Below are positions 51,583 through 63,018 of a stretch of DNA of 64,000 nt, piece by piece. Position 1 is the stretch's first letter. Each line of letters begins with the position of its first letter. The DNA is taken from the NCBI GenBank assembly GCA_039881145.1, contig JAYKKI010000037.1, positions 20,428,501 through 20,492,500 of the forward strand. The letters are read 5' to 3'. Made by a program: the position numbers and the translations under genes. The stretch comes from Druceiella hillmani (lineage: Eukaryota; Arthropoda; Insecta; Lepidoptera; Hepialidae). The notes beneath the pieces are model-generated. The model saw only the letters and a list, made by a program, of their open reading frames with translations, did no database searches and was not told where the DNA came from.

Positions 51583-53010
51583 AATGGTGAGTATCGAATG
51601 TTGTACTGTTTATTACGTGATAAAGGAAGAAAGTTTCAATTTATCTTTTTATGGAAAAAAATACTTTAATTAATAACGGTAGATCGAAACTAATTTTGAA
51701 ACTATACGGTACGAACGTAAATCTAGTGTAGAGTATTTACCCAGTAATTTTACTATTAGTATCGGTGTCTAATCGGAGTTAAATTTCATATAAAATGTTT
51801 TGCTAGCTTTGTTTACTATTCAAACTGAATAAAGATAAGGATTTTTAAATTCAATTAATACACATTTAAGCCAGTTTTATAATGTTGATACTCATGTCAA
51901 CGAACATATACAAAAACATATTTAACACTCTGTTACAAGCAAGGTGAACACGTTTTTTTTGTTCTTAAATGACAAGAACCAAATGAATGATCAGAGATTC
52001 GTTTACAAGACGCGACAGTCAATTTTATTGAAAATTATTTTTTTTCAAAGATAACTTTTCTTCATTGAGAGTTAGGATAAGATAAAAAACACTAAGTGTG
52101 AATAAAACTTATGCCGATGGTTCGGTATCTAGGATGTTATAAATTGTGTTGATACAGCAGCAACACGACCTATATATACGTAAAATTGCGATTATGGTCA
52201 AAAAATTATTGAATGAGAGAAGGGAAAAATATAAATTTCATTCCGTTTCTTTTTGGATAACCTTAAATAACAAGAATTTTTATTTTATTTTCCCTGTAAT
52301 ATATAGTATACTTTCTACCGATTTTTCTTTTGGAATATATAAACAAAGTCTTTTCTTGTCATATTCCCATATTTTTTGCCCGATCTTAAATATCAACCGT
52401 CTTTTTTGGATCCATTTTGAATGAAAATAAAATAAATTTCAAAATTCAAGCAAATATCCTGTAGTAGTTGCCGACAATCCAAATTATTTATTGCAAATTC
52501 TATAGTTTCAAATCAATAGCATAGTAGTTACTAGGAAATACATCCTTGAATTAAGGATCGCCAAATCTCCTGAAAAGAGTTTTGTTTTAACCTTTCAGGT
52601 AGGAAACACTTAAAATTGCGTATTTCGAAAAATAATTGCTCACGTCTAGGCTAACGTACAAGAACGTCAACTTTGAATGGAGTTATTCACTATTTATGCA
52701 AACAAAACTTACAATTTAGAGTTGCGATGAATAATAAATAAAACTTTCCTTAAACCAAAACCACTTCTACTAATTTTTCAATGAAATATACGTGTTATTT
52801 AGGAATATTTAAACAATTTGATACGTTTTAATTAAACAAAATGTTGATACATGTTCTCCAAACCAATAACAAGCTAGTAAGAAATTGAATAGGTTTTGCG
52901 TATTACTTCCAAACGCGTAATGAAAATGATGTATCAACGATTATGTCAGAATGAATTAATTTAAATTTGATATCATCCGTCAAGGAAGCGTATTCCTAGT
53001 ATGTTTTCCG

Positions 53011-53505
53011 TTTGGTATTAAAAAAAGCAAAATAAAAATTAAAACATAGTTCTTGACTACGAAAATCTAAGATCGTAATCATAAATCTGTAGTTACGTAT
53101 CATATGACGATTTGGAAGTGTTTCAAACTCGGAAAAATCACAATACTTTAGGGCTTGTTCGTTTATTAGAGACTAAATGAATTTGAAACATACGTTTTTT
53201 TATAATCCAATAAAAGTAACAAGAGTAATGCAATTAGATAATTGAATGTGTAATTTATGATATTGAGGAAACCCATTGGTATTAAAGAAAACAAGGAAGA
53301 ATTGGGAATATAATTAATAACTACGAACAGCTAAGGTCTGAATCGAGTCTATCTACTTTGTGATTCCTTCGATAAAGCGATTATTTTGTTTAATATAAGT
53401 TAAATTAAATTGGAATACACATGTTTTTATAATCAAATAAGGATAATAAGAACAGGGTAGTTTGATAATTGAATACAAAGTTTTGGACATATTTCTTTAG
53501 ACCAG
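53011..53505. repeat. Diverged direct repeats, 225-265 bp apart
   Basis: Landmarks recur in order. TTGGTATTAAAAAAAG (about 53,011) matches TTGGTATTAAAGAAAAC (about 53,275). GACTACGAAAATCTAAGATC (53,055) matches AACTACGAACAGCTAAGGTC (about 53,319). A block with TACGTTTTTTTATAATCCAA (about 53,191) matches CATGTTTTTATAATCAAATA (about 53,419). A weaker third copy may start near 52,840. Offsets vary from 225 to 264 bp because of indels. It may be an old satellite. Confidence 0.55.
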
Positions 53506-55699
53506 GTACATAAGAAATAATTGGATTCATTGTAGCCTTTCTTTAATTTTTTATAACTTAAATATATATTTAATATAAATAACTTAGGCTTCTTCCACAA
53601 AGGAGGAGAAAGTTATCCTATAATATTTGCTTTCAAATCTTTTAATAGAAATCGATCTGTTCTTTGTTTTCCTCCACTCGATTTTTTCTAATACCATTTA
53701 TGATGGGATGATCGTAAAGATACTTATTTTTTTACAATATTCAAATACATGACAAAGATCACAATAACTGTAAATTCCAACGATAGAAAACAACATAAAC
53801 TTGCAATCGCATCACTTTCTTTCCAAACTGGAGTATTAAATTATAAAACATTTCTGAAACAACATAGTTAATATGCTAAACATTTTTTTCAATTTCCAGC
53901 TTTCCTCGAAGAGAGACATAAAAGTCATGCTATTTTCCACTTTGTAATTAAAAAAAAAAATTAATTCGTGTTAATATACAATGTCTTGATTGCAAAATGT
54001 TGGCAAATATTTTATTTATAAATACAATTAAGTATTTATTCGAATTACCTTATATTTCTTCTCAAAATAGCAAAATGTTCACATCTTTACGATTATGCCG
54101 TAAACATCCGCTGCCAGTCGTACTGTACAATCCACAAACGAGATCATTAGGGCTTGCGTGCTCTTCTGTATTGTTTCCTTTGCTCCTCTCACATTATCCT
54201 CTGATTTTATTGAAATTGGATACACAGCGAGGTGGCTCATCGCACAAATTGCAACAAGGGAAAATTAGCCCGAAGACACCAGCTATTGGTGCTTGTGTGT
54301 ATTTGCGTCCTGTATTTTTACGCTTTTATTGTCTCTGATTTCGAAATAAGAGTATCCAAGTAACATTATATCACGTGTTCTTTTTAAACGTTTTAATTGA
54401 TATTTCACTTTTGAAAATCTTATAAACAACTGTCAATTGATTTATGCATTTAAAATTTGCTCGTATTGTGCAGAATTTAAAAATCAAAAGTCGTGTTCTA
54501 GGTACGTTTTTTGGGGAAACAGAAACTTTTAACATATAAAGAAGTAACTAACATGGAACTCCATTATATAAGTATAACTTTTTTTCATCGAGGACATTAT
54601 TTATATTATTTTTGCTTGTTTTTCACATTAATAATATTATCGATTTGACGGAGTTGAGCATTATTTTTCGTTTTAATTAAGTTTATGAGAGTAATTATCT
54701 ACTAAATTCATGTAATACATATAAGCAATGTTGTTTTAAGATAACATCTTAGCTAAAAAAATTACAGGACATTCAATTAAATACTAAAAGTAAAAAACGA
54801 GAAATAATTTTTTAAGGACATTTCGTATTTTTGCATTTGTTAAGGAAAAAGGTATAAGAGTAAACTCTTATGAAATATAAATGGAAATTGCAGTAGGAAA
54901 ACAATATTATAGACAGAAATATTTTATATTTCTTTCAGCATATCAAAGATAAAACCGAGCGAAAAAAAGACGTAGTCTTCAATAAATGCAGAAATAACCA
55001 CAACCGAATAGCATGCCGTTAATTGAAGGAATGAAATTCTTTCTAAATTTATCGCTTTCTAACTTTACGTTCCAACGAGTAACATGTTGAAATCTTTATC
55101 CATTCGAGTAAGTACTGAACAAAGGAAATATCCTTTGTTCTATAATGAAGGTGAATCTAACGAGGTTAAAATTAATTCATTAAACAACTGGCGTTATCCG
55201 TTGATTTATTTACACAACTTCAAAATATTTTTGGCTTTCCCTTCTTTCATTTAAAAATTTTTTTTATAATTTGGCAAAATTTCGCGAGGATGATAGGAAA
55301 AATTAACAAATCTTCTGTACTTTTTTACACTTCGTGAAATTCGTTTGTTTTAATTTACTTTTTGATGCAAATTTGTTAGGTAACACGGTTGTTTTTTTCT
55401 GTAAGAATTTTGTTAGAATTTGTAGCGCAATGTCAAAAAGAAATCTTTTCAAAATGAATTTTTTATTTTTTGAACTTAATTTGAAATTATGTTTTTCTTT
55501 TTATATTCTATTCATAACTAAACTATTTAAGTTTATGTTTTGCAAAATTTAATCGATTACTTAAAATCAGTTCTCGTAGTAAAATTGCCAAAGAAATGGA
55601 AATTGCATATTAATTAAATCGTATTGAGTTAAATAATATAATTTAAATTTTCGAGTGCTTACGAGATAGAAAATATCTTTTTACCAACCAATATTACCA

Positions 55700-55738
55700 C
55701 ACGAATTTCGCAAACCTAATTGCTTTGCGAAATTCGTG
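55700..55738. repeat. 15-bp perfect inverted repeat, 9-nt loop
   Basis: CACGAATTTCGCAAA (55700-55714) pairs exactly with TTTGCGAAATTCGTG (55724-55738). Confidence 0.85.
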
Positions 55739-58451
55739 GAAGTTTGTATTAAAATGATAAAATCGAGACAAATATAATCTTATAACCGTTTCATGATACT
55801 GACGAGGGATAAAATGTAACTATAATTTTTTCGTAAGAATTATAAAAAAATAGAATACAAATTCATAGACAAAATTAATTATCACTCAAAATAAGGTAAT
55901 TAAAATTCTGTCCGTATACTACCAAAAAGATAACAACGTATTCAAAAATCACTCAAAATAATTGAAATAAATTATCATATATATTCACAACTCATACGAG
56001 TACCTAATTAAATGAATGTAGAAGTCCTGGAAATTTGTTTAAAAAATTCTTTACACAAAGCTGAATTGTAGATGTTGGGAAATTTATTCTTCTTGGTTAA
56101 AAGCGAATGATTATTTTGGAGTCGGATAGTATTTAAGAGTTAGCGTAAATGTTAAGGTAGAGTTATTTTTTTGTAAAATACATAGGTTTTTTTTTACATA
56201 TGATTAAAAACAACTCATTCATGGAGTATACAAAACTAAAATGAAACTTTTATCAATTATGAATATTTATTAAGTATTGATTATGATATTTGGATAATTT
56301 ATAAATAAAGCTATGAGCAAAGAAAACACAATTTAAAGGAAAAGTCTATGGAAATTCTTTACGGTACTCATTACAGCTTCCTAATGAAAGGACTTAAATC
56401 ATGACAAAAAAACAATGCGCTGGCGAAATATTTCTAATTTCAAATTAACATTCGAAACTACAAACTATAATCTGCAGGTTTCAAAACATCCTACGATCGG
56501 TTATATGCTGATACCAATAAATGTCTTCAACACGGTTTAGTTTCAGCGGTAATATAAACTATTACCTTCAACCAAAGTAAATGATAGAGAAAATCGTCGT
56601 GCCTTTTTGTCATTACTCGGCGAATTGGAGATTTAATTATTGAGGCAGCATGATTTTTCATTTCATACAATATTACATAAAATGTAAGTAAAATTTTACA
56701 ACAAATGTTTATGTACGGAAATAAAACACATTAAGTACAAGTTGGATCTAAAAATAATAAAAAGATAATTTATGTTTAGCTTTACGACTTGTAAAAATAT
56801 ACCATGACAATATGAGAAGAAACTTTTATTAAACATTTTTATTATCTTTCTAATTTCATTTAAACACCACGAATGAATGAATATAAGAGAGGGCAGAATA
56901 TAAAGTAAAAACAAGGTTATTTTATTTAGTACCAAGACAAAAAAAATTTCGATAAATATTATAATCAAACTTTGCGTTGGTAAGTGGGGGGAAAAAGAAA
57001 AACTTTAATAAAATATTAAAATTTTTAAAAAAGATATGTGATATGTTTTTTCATCCTCTCAAGCATTCATTTCGATAATATTGTCAATAGTTTGATATAT
57101 ACAAGTTGATATTTTAAATGTAGATTAGTAAATTAAGGCGAACGTATTTCTCAAAAAAAATAAACAGTAGTATAAGAAAAATTCTATATGACTGCATTCT
57201 GTGTGAGCGAAACGAAAAATAATTAATATATATTTATTATTTAACCATATGAACCTTACGTATTAGCACACGTAGGGACGTCTTGCCTGGTGGCAAAGTT
57301 ATAAATTGATAAATAAACAGAAACACACACATTGTATTAATTAGGATGGTCAATATTCTATTTGCGATGAAATTTTTCAATAAATTAAATAACACAAACT
57401 CACTTACCTCTCGTTCTTCATATTTTGAAACGCGTGGGACTTTAAAGACAGTAAATATTTTTACAAAATTGTCACTAATTAATCAGTAGCTAATAAAATT
57501 TATCTAAATTCTCTTGAAGCCAAGATAATATGTCTTTCCTTAATTTCCAACTTTCTTTTGTTCTAGATTCTTCTATTTATTTTTTATACAAAGGAAAATT
57601 TTAAACTTTTGAGAGATCAATGATTATTTTTCTCAAAACTGAAATTTATTATCATAAGAAATATGTTTAGGAACAATAGATAAGTTTTTTCTTAGAAAAA
57701 TCTTCTAGCTACCTCTTAGTTATTGCCATCAAATATCGATGCAATTAAATACGAATCAGAGTAACTGGAAAAATGATATTCTCTACAATTATATAATTCA
57801 TTACTGTTTTGAAAATAAATGTCCTACATAACTTCTTAACAATTTAGCTTCAAGTTTGAAGGGTTTTCTGAAGCTAAGGAGAATTTAATAACTAAAGTTG
57901 CTTAATAGGCATTTTTTTAGTAAAACTCATTAAATAAGAAGAAACCAGTAAAAGGAAAAGTGAATAAGAGATGCAATATATAAGAAAAAGGATATGCTCT
58001 CAGTTGTTGACTTGCAATCTACGTTGAACTAAAGTGTTTCTTCTTTTATATATAAATTTTTTTTTGGAGCAGTATATGAAGGGGCAATAGCTACTACACG
58101 ACGTTTATACATTATAACTCGATAGGAACAGAGTAATGAGAATTTTATGTGTTAATCGAATTTATGTAATTTAGCGACATTACCTTGAAGACTGTATCTA
58201 TATAATACAATCTTTTGAAATATGAACAGTATTGAAATTAGCACCAAACATACATACAGAAATTTGTTACAGAAATTTTTCTCATATTTCGTACGTATCT
58301 TAAATATCGGCTTATTACAAATTTATTTAAAATATTAGATGTGCCTTTGTGGGTCAGATTGTGATAAAATTTTTGGACACATAAATATAGTTCTTTTAAA
58401 AAGAGGTTTTTATCTTAACTGTGAAGATATGAATGAAACTAAAACCTGCAC

Positions 58452-58582
58452 CACACTACTCGCGATGTTGATCGAAGTTAGGCGAAGAGAATAGTGTAGA
58501 GAGGTACTTCGATTCGCTTTGTGCGTATTTCAGACGTACTTCAGACTGCGATCAACTTCGAGGTAACTTTGCGAATAGTGTA
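58452..58582. repeat. Diverged inverted repeat with a direct sub-repeat
   Basis: CACACTACTCGCGATGTTG (from 58452) resembles the reverse complement of the segment ending at 58582 (TTTGCGAATAGTGTA). A direct repeat, GCGAAGAGAATAGTGTAGAG against GCGAATAGTGTAGAGG, overlaps it. The region is richer in G+C than its surroundings. It is imperfect, so the exact history is unclear. Confidence 0.45.
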
Positions 58583-60534
58583 GAGGGCGTTTAAGAAAAG
58601 ACGATTCAAAATTGTTTTTCCGCCTTTGGCTAAAAGGCAAACACAGTGACGCTGATTTGTTTCGATTTCAATTGTGTATACTAGGCTTTCTTTGTTTCTT
58701 TTTTTTTTCTTGATCTTTGAAAGATAGAAATATAGGTACTTACATATACTTTTAAAATAATTGAAGCCGTAATAACCATAAGTTAATAACAAAAGTTCGT
58801 TAATTGAATTGAATAAATATTAAGTTAAGTTATTAAAATTATCAACATTTCATTTAAATTTTAAGCATAAGGATACTAATATCTTGGTGTCTAATAACCA
58901 ATTCCCCACTATCGTGCGACCTTTAGAATGACAAACCCGATAACAATTAATTTTGCGCCCGCACGCACTTCTGTATTGCTGCATGTAATCAATGGAAATT
59001 GATTTATATTAAGAAGTAGTCTATTGAAAATTATATTAAAATATTTAGGTCAATATGAATACTGCCACTTTTCAAAAAATATTTTTAACACTAAATAGAA
59101 GACACGCGTGACGATATATCTTTACTAATTAAAGTAAGTAGTTCTAGATTATTTCCCTCACTTAGACTAAAATTACTAAAGTTTAGTAGAATATAGGATT
59201 TCCATATTAATAATCAAACGTTATTCATGTTTCTTTTACGTTTTAAAAATTATTTTATGTTTCAAATTATTTGTTAGAATCATTCGCGGATAAATATCAT
59301 TCCGATAGAACTAAAGAGAGTGCCTTGTATATATTTTCTAGGGAGCCCTAAAAAGGAAGAATTTGAACAATTATGCTTTACAAATATTTTTCTACACAAA
59401 TTATTATCTCTTCCATCACGTTCTTCTGCAAAACCGTATAAAATATTTAAAAATAACTGGAGTATTTTTGTTTCAGAGCCCATTTCATGGCATTATTAGG
59501 CGAGCGAGTAGAGCGGGAGCTCATAAAGACAATCTGTGAGTAAAAACGCGACATGTTTTCTGTGATAAGACCCGCTGGGACATGACAGTACGAGTGTTGT
59601 TTTTCCGAAGATAAATAGCGAGTAGACAAACGTAGATGGCTGGTGTAGATGAAGCTTATGAAAGTTATAAACCATTTCAATGGACATATTTTTATATAAA
59701 GATAAAATCGGAATATTATTCGAATGAATTGGATGAAAAAACATCACATCATGAATATAAATCATGCACAAACATAATATTTTCCCTATTACATTTGTGC
59801 ATAATTATTATGTTATTTTTCAACTTTCCTTTTTCATCTTGCCAACGTGAAAAATATATTTGGAAATAGGCATATATTATACTAACTTATATAATGGGAT
59901 GTTTCAAGTTGGGCCTTTTTCCTAAAAATTTAAAAGTTTATTATATTCCCTTCAGGTAATGTATTATTTTACGAAAAGTATTCTTAGTAATAACAAGACA
60001 GCGTGATGTCCACTTTTATGGGTAAGCGCAATCTAAGTTTAATTACTCTACTTTAAACAAGTGTTGTTCCACTTTTGGATTTTTAGTGCTATTCTAATTT
60101 TGTGTAAAGTCGTAATCGGTATTAGTGTAAGGAAATCACTAACTAAGAAAATAAAATAAACAATATATTTTTCAAATTATAACCGTAATTAAAGAACCAT
60201 TATGACAAATTTTAATAATATTTTTAAAATTTTAAAAATGTATTATATAATTTTAATTTTCTGATAAGCTCCCATACTTTCATAAAATTAAATTATATGC
60301 CGTAATGACTTCGAAAAATAAGTGAGTTGTGTGGCTGAGCTTTAAGCATAGTAGATAAGTATGATTAAAAATATTCGAAACAATTGCATGGGTATGTAAC
60401 TTGTTTAGTACAAATTTATTTTCAAGTAGCTCATTTTTTCCATATAAGTCAAATCTTTTCCACGTTAAACATATAACACTCTACAACCGAAGAAAATGTC
60501 TGCTGTTCAAAGAATGCAAACCAAAAATATAAAA

Positions 60535-60797
60535 CTGTCTGAAAAAGATGAACTATCTATTTCAAAAATGTCTTGTGCTCAAACCATAAAAAATTCAATT
60601 AATCCAAGTAATGATAAAAAAAGGAAGCTGCAATTAACGAGCCTGCCATTGCTGAGATGATGAAATTGCTCACTTTACTTCAGGCTGAAATTAAACTAAA
60701 TATATACACATATAAACAGTTAGCCAAAAGAGTGAAAAAATTGGGAGAAATCCAAAGGTCACCAACCAGAAAGCCAAAAAAACCTGATAATAATTAA
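60535..60797 (+). pseudogene. Jockey ORF1 C-terminal remnant
   Basis: Two frames together give LSEKDELSISKMSCAQTIKN, then after a frameshift near 60,625 AAINEPAIAEMMKLLTLLQA and YTYKQLAKRVKKLGE, ending at TAA 60795-60797. The short helical, leucine-rich tail after a Ser/Ala stretch is what I expect at the end of Jockey ORF1. No zinc knuckles remain. The stop nearly abuts the start of the ORF2 reading, which fits the usual ORF1-ORF2 junction. Confidence 0.55.
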
Positions 60798-61575
60798 CCA
60801 GTTCCTTCGAATTATAACAGGGACAGCAAATGGGCTCACCCAACGAGCCCAAAAACTAGAAGTATTCATGAATACTAATAACATAGATATTGAACTAATA
60901 TCAGAAACTCACTTTTCACAAAAGAACCACATTAAAATGAAAGTCTATTGCGCCTACTGGACTACTCATCCTAGCGAACGTGCTCGTGGGGGAACAGCCC
61001 TGTTAATAAAACGAAATATAAAACATTTTCAGCAAGAAGAAATGAAAGAGCCACATATTCAAGCTACTATAATTACTGTTCAGCATAATGGAGCTGACGT
61101 AAGTATTCGTGCTGCCTATTGCCTACCACGTGACAATATTTCGAAAAGTCAACATCTCTACATATTCAGAAAACTTGGTCCGAAGTTTATTATTGGAGGT
61201 GATTTCAATGTCAAACATACTGCTTGGGGATCTCGATTTAACAGTCCAGGCAAAGGGAATGAAATATTAGCTGCCATTAATGAAACAAAATGCGAATTCC
61301 ATTCGTCACGTACCCCAACATATGGGCCTACAGATAGCAATAGAATTGTTGATCTGATAGACTTCTTTATCTCACGTGGAATTGTATCCAATTACATTAA
61401 AGTGGAAGTCGTAGATGATCTAACTTCTCATCATACTCCTATTTTATTGACGCTGAGTGCAACAATACTTAAAAAAAAAGAAAACAGAATCTCAGCAATA
61501 AGTACACTGATTGGGAACTACTCGGAAACTACCTTAACACTTGATAGATTTAAAAGCAAAATTCTGCATTATTGA
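60798..61575 (+). pseudogene. Jockey ORF2, AP-like endonuclease domain
   Basis: The frame opens with QFLRIITGTANGLTQRAQKL; family members have Trp-Asn in the ITxNANGL block, and here it is ITGTANGL, so a conserved Asn position is altered. The first in-frame ATG is 60868, inside the domain, so the true start is upstream or lost. Motifs are LISETHF (catalytic Glu), RARGGTALLIKRNI, FIIGGDFNVKHTAWGSRFNS (catalytic Asp and Asn), PTYGPTDSNRIVDLIDFFIS and LTSHHTPILL, where SHH stands for the usual SDH. The endonuclease would nick the target DNA to prime reverse transcription. It ends at a TGA at 61573-61575, in the linker. Confidence 0.9.
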
Positions 61576-62378
61576 TGACCTGGAGCAACAGGCACATAAA
61601 TTTATATAATTTTTACGCCTGGCAACTAGTAAGGCTACTCCCATCTTAACAGATAAACCAGAACAAGAAATAAATTATCCAGCCGACATTAGAGATCTAA
61701 TCAAAGAGAGGCGAAAAGCAATATGTTTATGGCATAAATCCAGAAATCCAGCAGACAAAAGGATTTTTAATCAGGTGAAAAATTTTACAGGTTAACTAAA
61801 GATTATAAGCAGAATTGCAAAGATGTCCATCTGAGCGGACTGGCTCCTGACGTGAACAAAGACTATTCAATAAGGAAAGCAACTCGTAGATTCAAACGGC
61901 CCCTTCTTCAAGTGCCACCTATCAAGAATACGCACGGTCAGTGGATAACAAGAAATGAAGAGAAAGCTGAAGCCTTTGCTCAATACCTAGTATCAGTATT
62001 TCAACCCCATGATATTCAAATCAGCATTGATCCAGCTGCAATGTATTACTCAGTAATAGCAATTAAACCTGTAACTCCAATAGAAGTAGCACATGAAATA
62101 GAATGAAATCTTAACCCTAAAAAGCTCTTTTCATTGATGAAATATCTCCTGGTCTGTTTAAGGAATTATCGCCCAAAGCCATCAACATGCTAATATACTT
62201 ATATAACGCTTGTTTTTGGTTAAAACATGTTCCGAAATGTTTCAAAACAGCGCAAACAATCTTGTTAAAAAAACCTGGTAAACCAGCGGAACAGATAATA
62301 TCGTAGAGACCAATATCACTGTTACCCTCAATATCCAAACGGTTTGAGAAATTATTGTTGAAATGACTAAAATCAATC
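61576..62378 (+). pseudogene. Jockey ORF2, linker and N-terminal reverse transcriptase
   Basis: Broken frames give PADIRDLIKERRKAICLWHK and SRNPADKRIF, the typical linker before the polymerase. Next, 61852-62106 reads RRFKRPLLQVPPIK and GQWITRNEEKAEAFAQYLVS, which is the family's block before the fingers. After a frame change near 62,107, NLNPKKA, PGLFKELSPKAINMLIYLYN and KTAQTILLKKPGKPAEQI are readable, followed by RPISLLPSISKRFE. At least three frameshifts or stops lie in this part. Confidence 0.82.
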
Positions 62379-63018
62379 GTGAATATTCCGGATTTTCAGT
62401 TTGGATTTAGCAATAAAGTTTCAACCATCGACCAAGTTCATAGAGTAATAAGCATAATCGAAAAGGCGTTCGAGGAAAGAAAATATTGCCCTGCAGTGTT
62501 ACTAGACGTATCACAGGCTTTTGACAGAGTATGGCACGAAGGTCTTGTTTATAAAATGAGCAAATTGTTACCGTCAAACTATTGTTAATTACTTAAGTCT
62601 TATCTGTCTGATAGAAGGTTCAGAGTATCGCATGAAGAAGCGTATTCAGGTTTTTATTCTACCCAGGCAGGTGTACCGCAAGGAAGTGTCTTAGGACCTT
62701 TTCTCTATCTATTGTATACCGCTGATATCCGCACTACAGAAAAAATCTTCATAGCCATATTTGCTGATGATGCGGTAGTAATGGTAACTACAGACACGCA
62801 AAATCAAGCCAAAAACATTTACAAGAAGTACTGGACAAAATCAACAGATGGACTGTTGATTGAAAAATTAAAGTCAACTAGTCTAATTCCATTCATGTCA
62901 CCTTTGCATTACGACGAACAAACAGCAATCTACACACTTGTCTTAACGGAATTCAAGTCCTGCAAACAGATAGAGCAATATATCTTGGATTTCATCTAGA
63001 TTTTACATTTTATCAATG
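62379..63018 (+). pseudogene. Jockey ORF2, reverse transcriptase palm (FADD)
   Basis: One frame gives FQFGFSNKVSTIDQVHRV and CPAVLLDVSQAFDRVWHEGL (first palm Asp). A TAA at 62586-62588 follows in SNYC-stop-LLKSYLS, where Gln (CAA) is likely ancestral. The frame continues SYLSDRRFRV, AGVPQGSVLGPFLYLLYTAD and IAIFADDAVVMV with an intact FADD catalytic box. The last recognisable block, TDRAIYLGFHLD, is in another frame at about 62,963-62,999. The sequence then turns into AT-rich DNA at about 63,018, so the thumb and C-terminus are missing. Confidence 0.9.

Larger units (their letters stand above)
51583..60489. other. Long AT-rich non-coding stretch
   Basis: No supported gene in nearly 9 kb. The longest open frame here, 53997-54338 (113 codons), shows no domain I recognise. 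The stretch holds diverged direct repeats (52.8-53.5 kb), a 15-bp hairpin (55700-55738) and a diverged inverted/direct repeat complex (58452-58582). Confidence 0.5.
60490..63018 (+). mobile_element. Jockey-clade LINE, truncated at both ends
   Basis: It contains the C-terminal end of ORF1, an AP-type endonuclease and a reverse transcriptase with the order and motifs of Jockey-clade elements. Most of ORF1 is missing at the 5' end. At the 3' end the protein stops just after the YLGFHLD block, so the final part of ORF2, the 3' UTR and the poly-A tail are absent or unrecognisable. Several frameshifts and stops break ORF2. No target-site duplication can be defined. Confidence 0.9.

Noticed and set aside
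53997..54338. 113-codon plus-strand open frame
   Set aside because: The middle is somewhat GC-richer, but no motif, signal or splice context supports it. An exon cannot be excluded.
58441..58600. tRNA or small RNA gene
   Set aside because: I could not fit a cloverleaf or the A and B box motifs. The structure is explained better as a decayed repeat.
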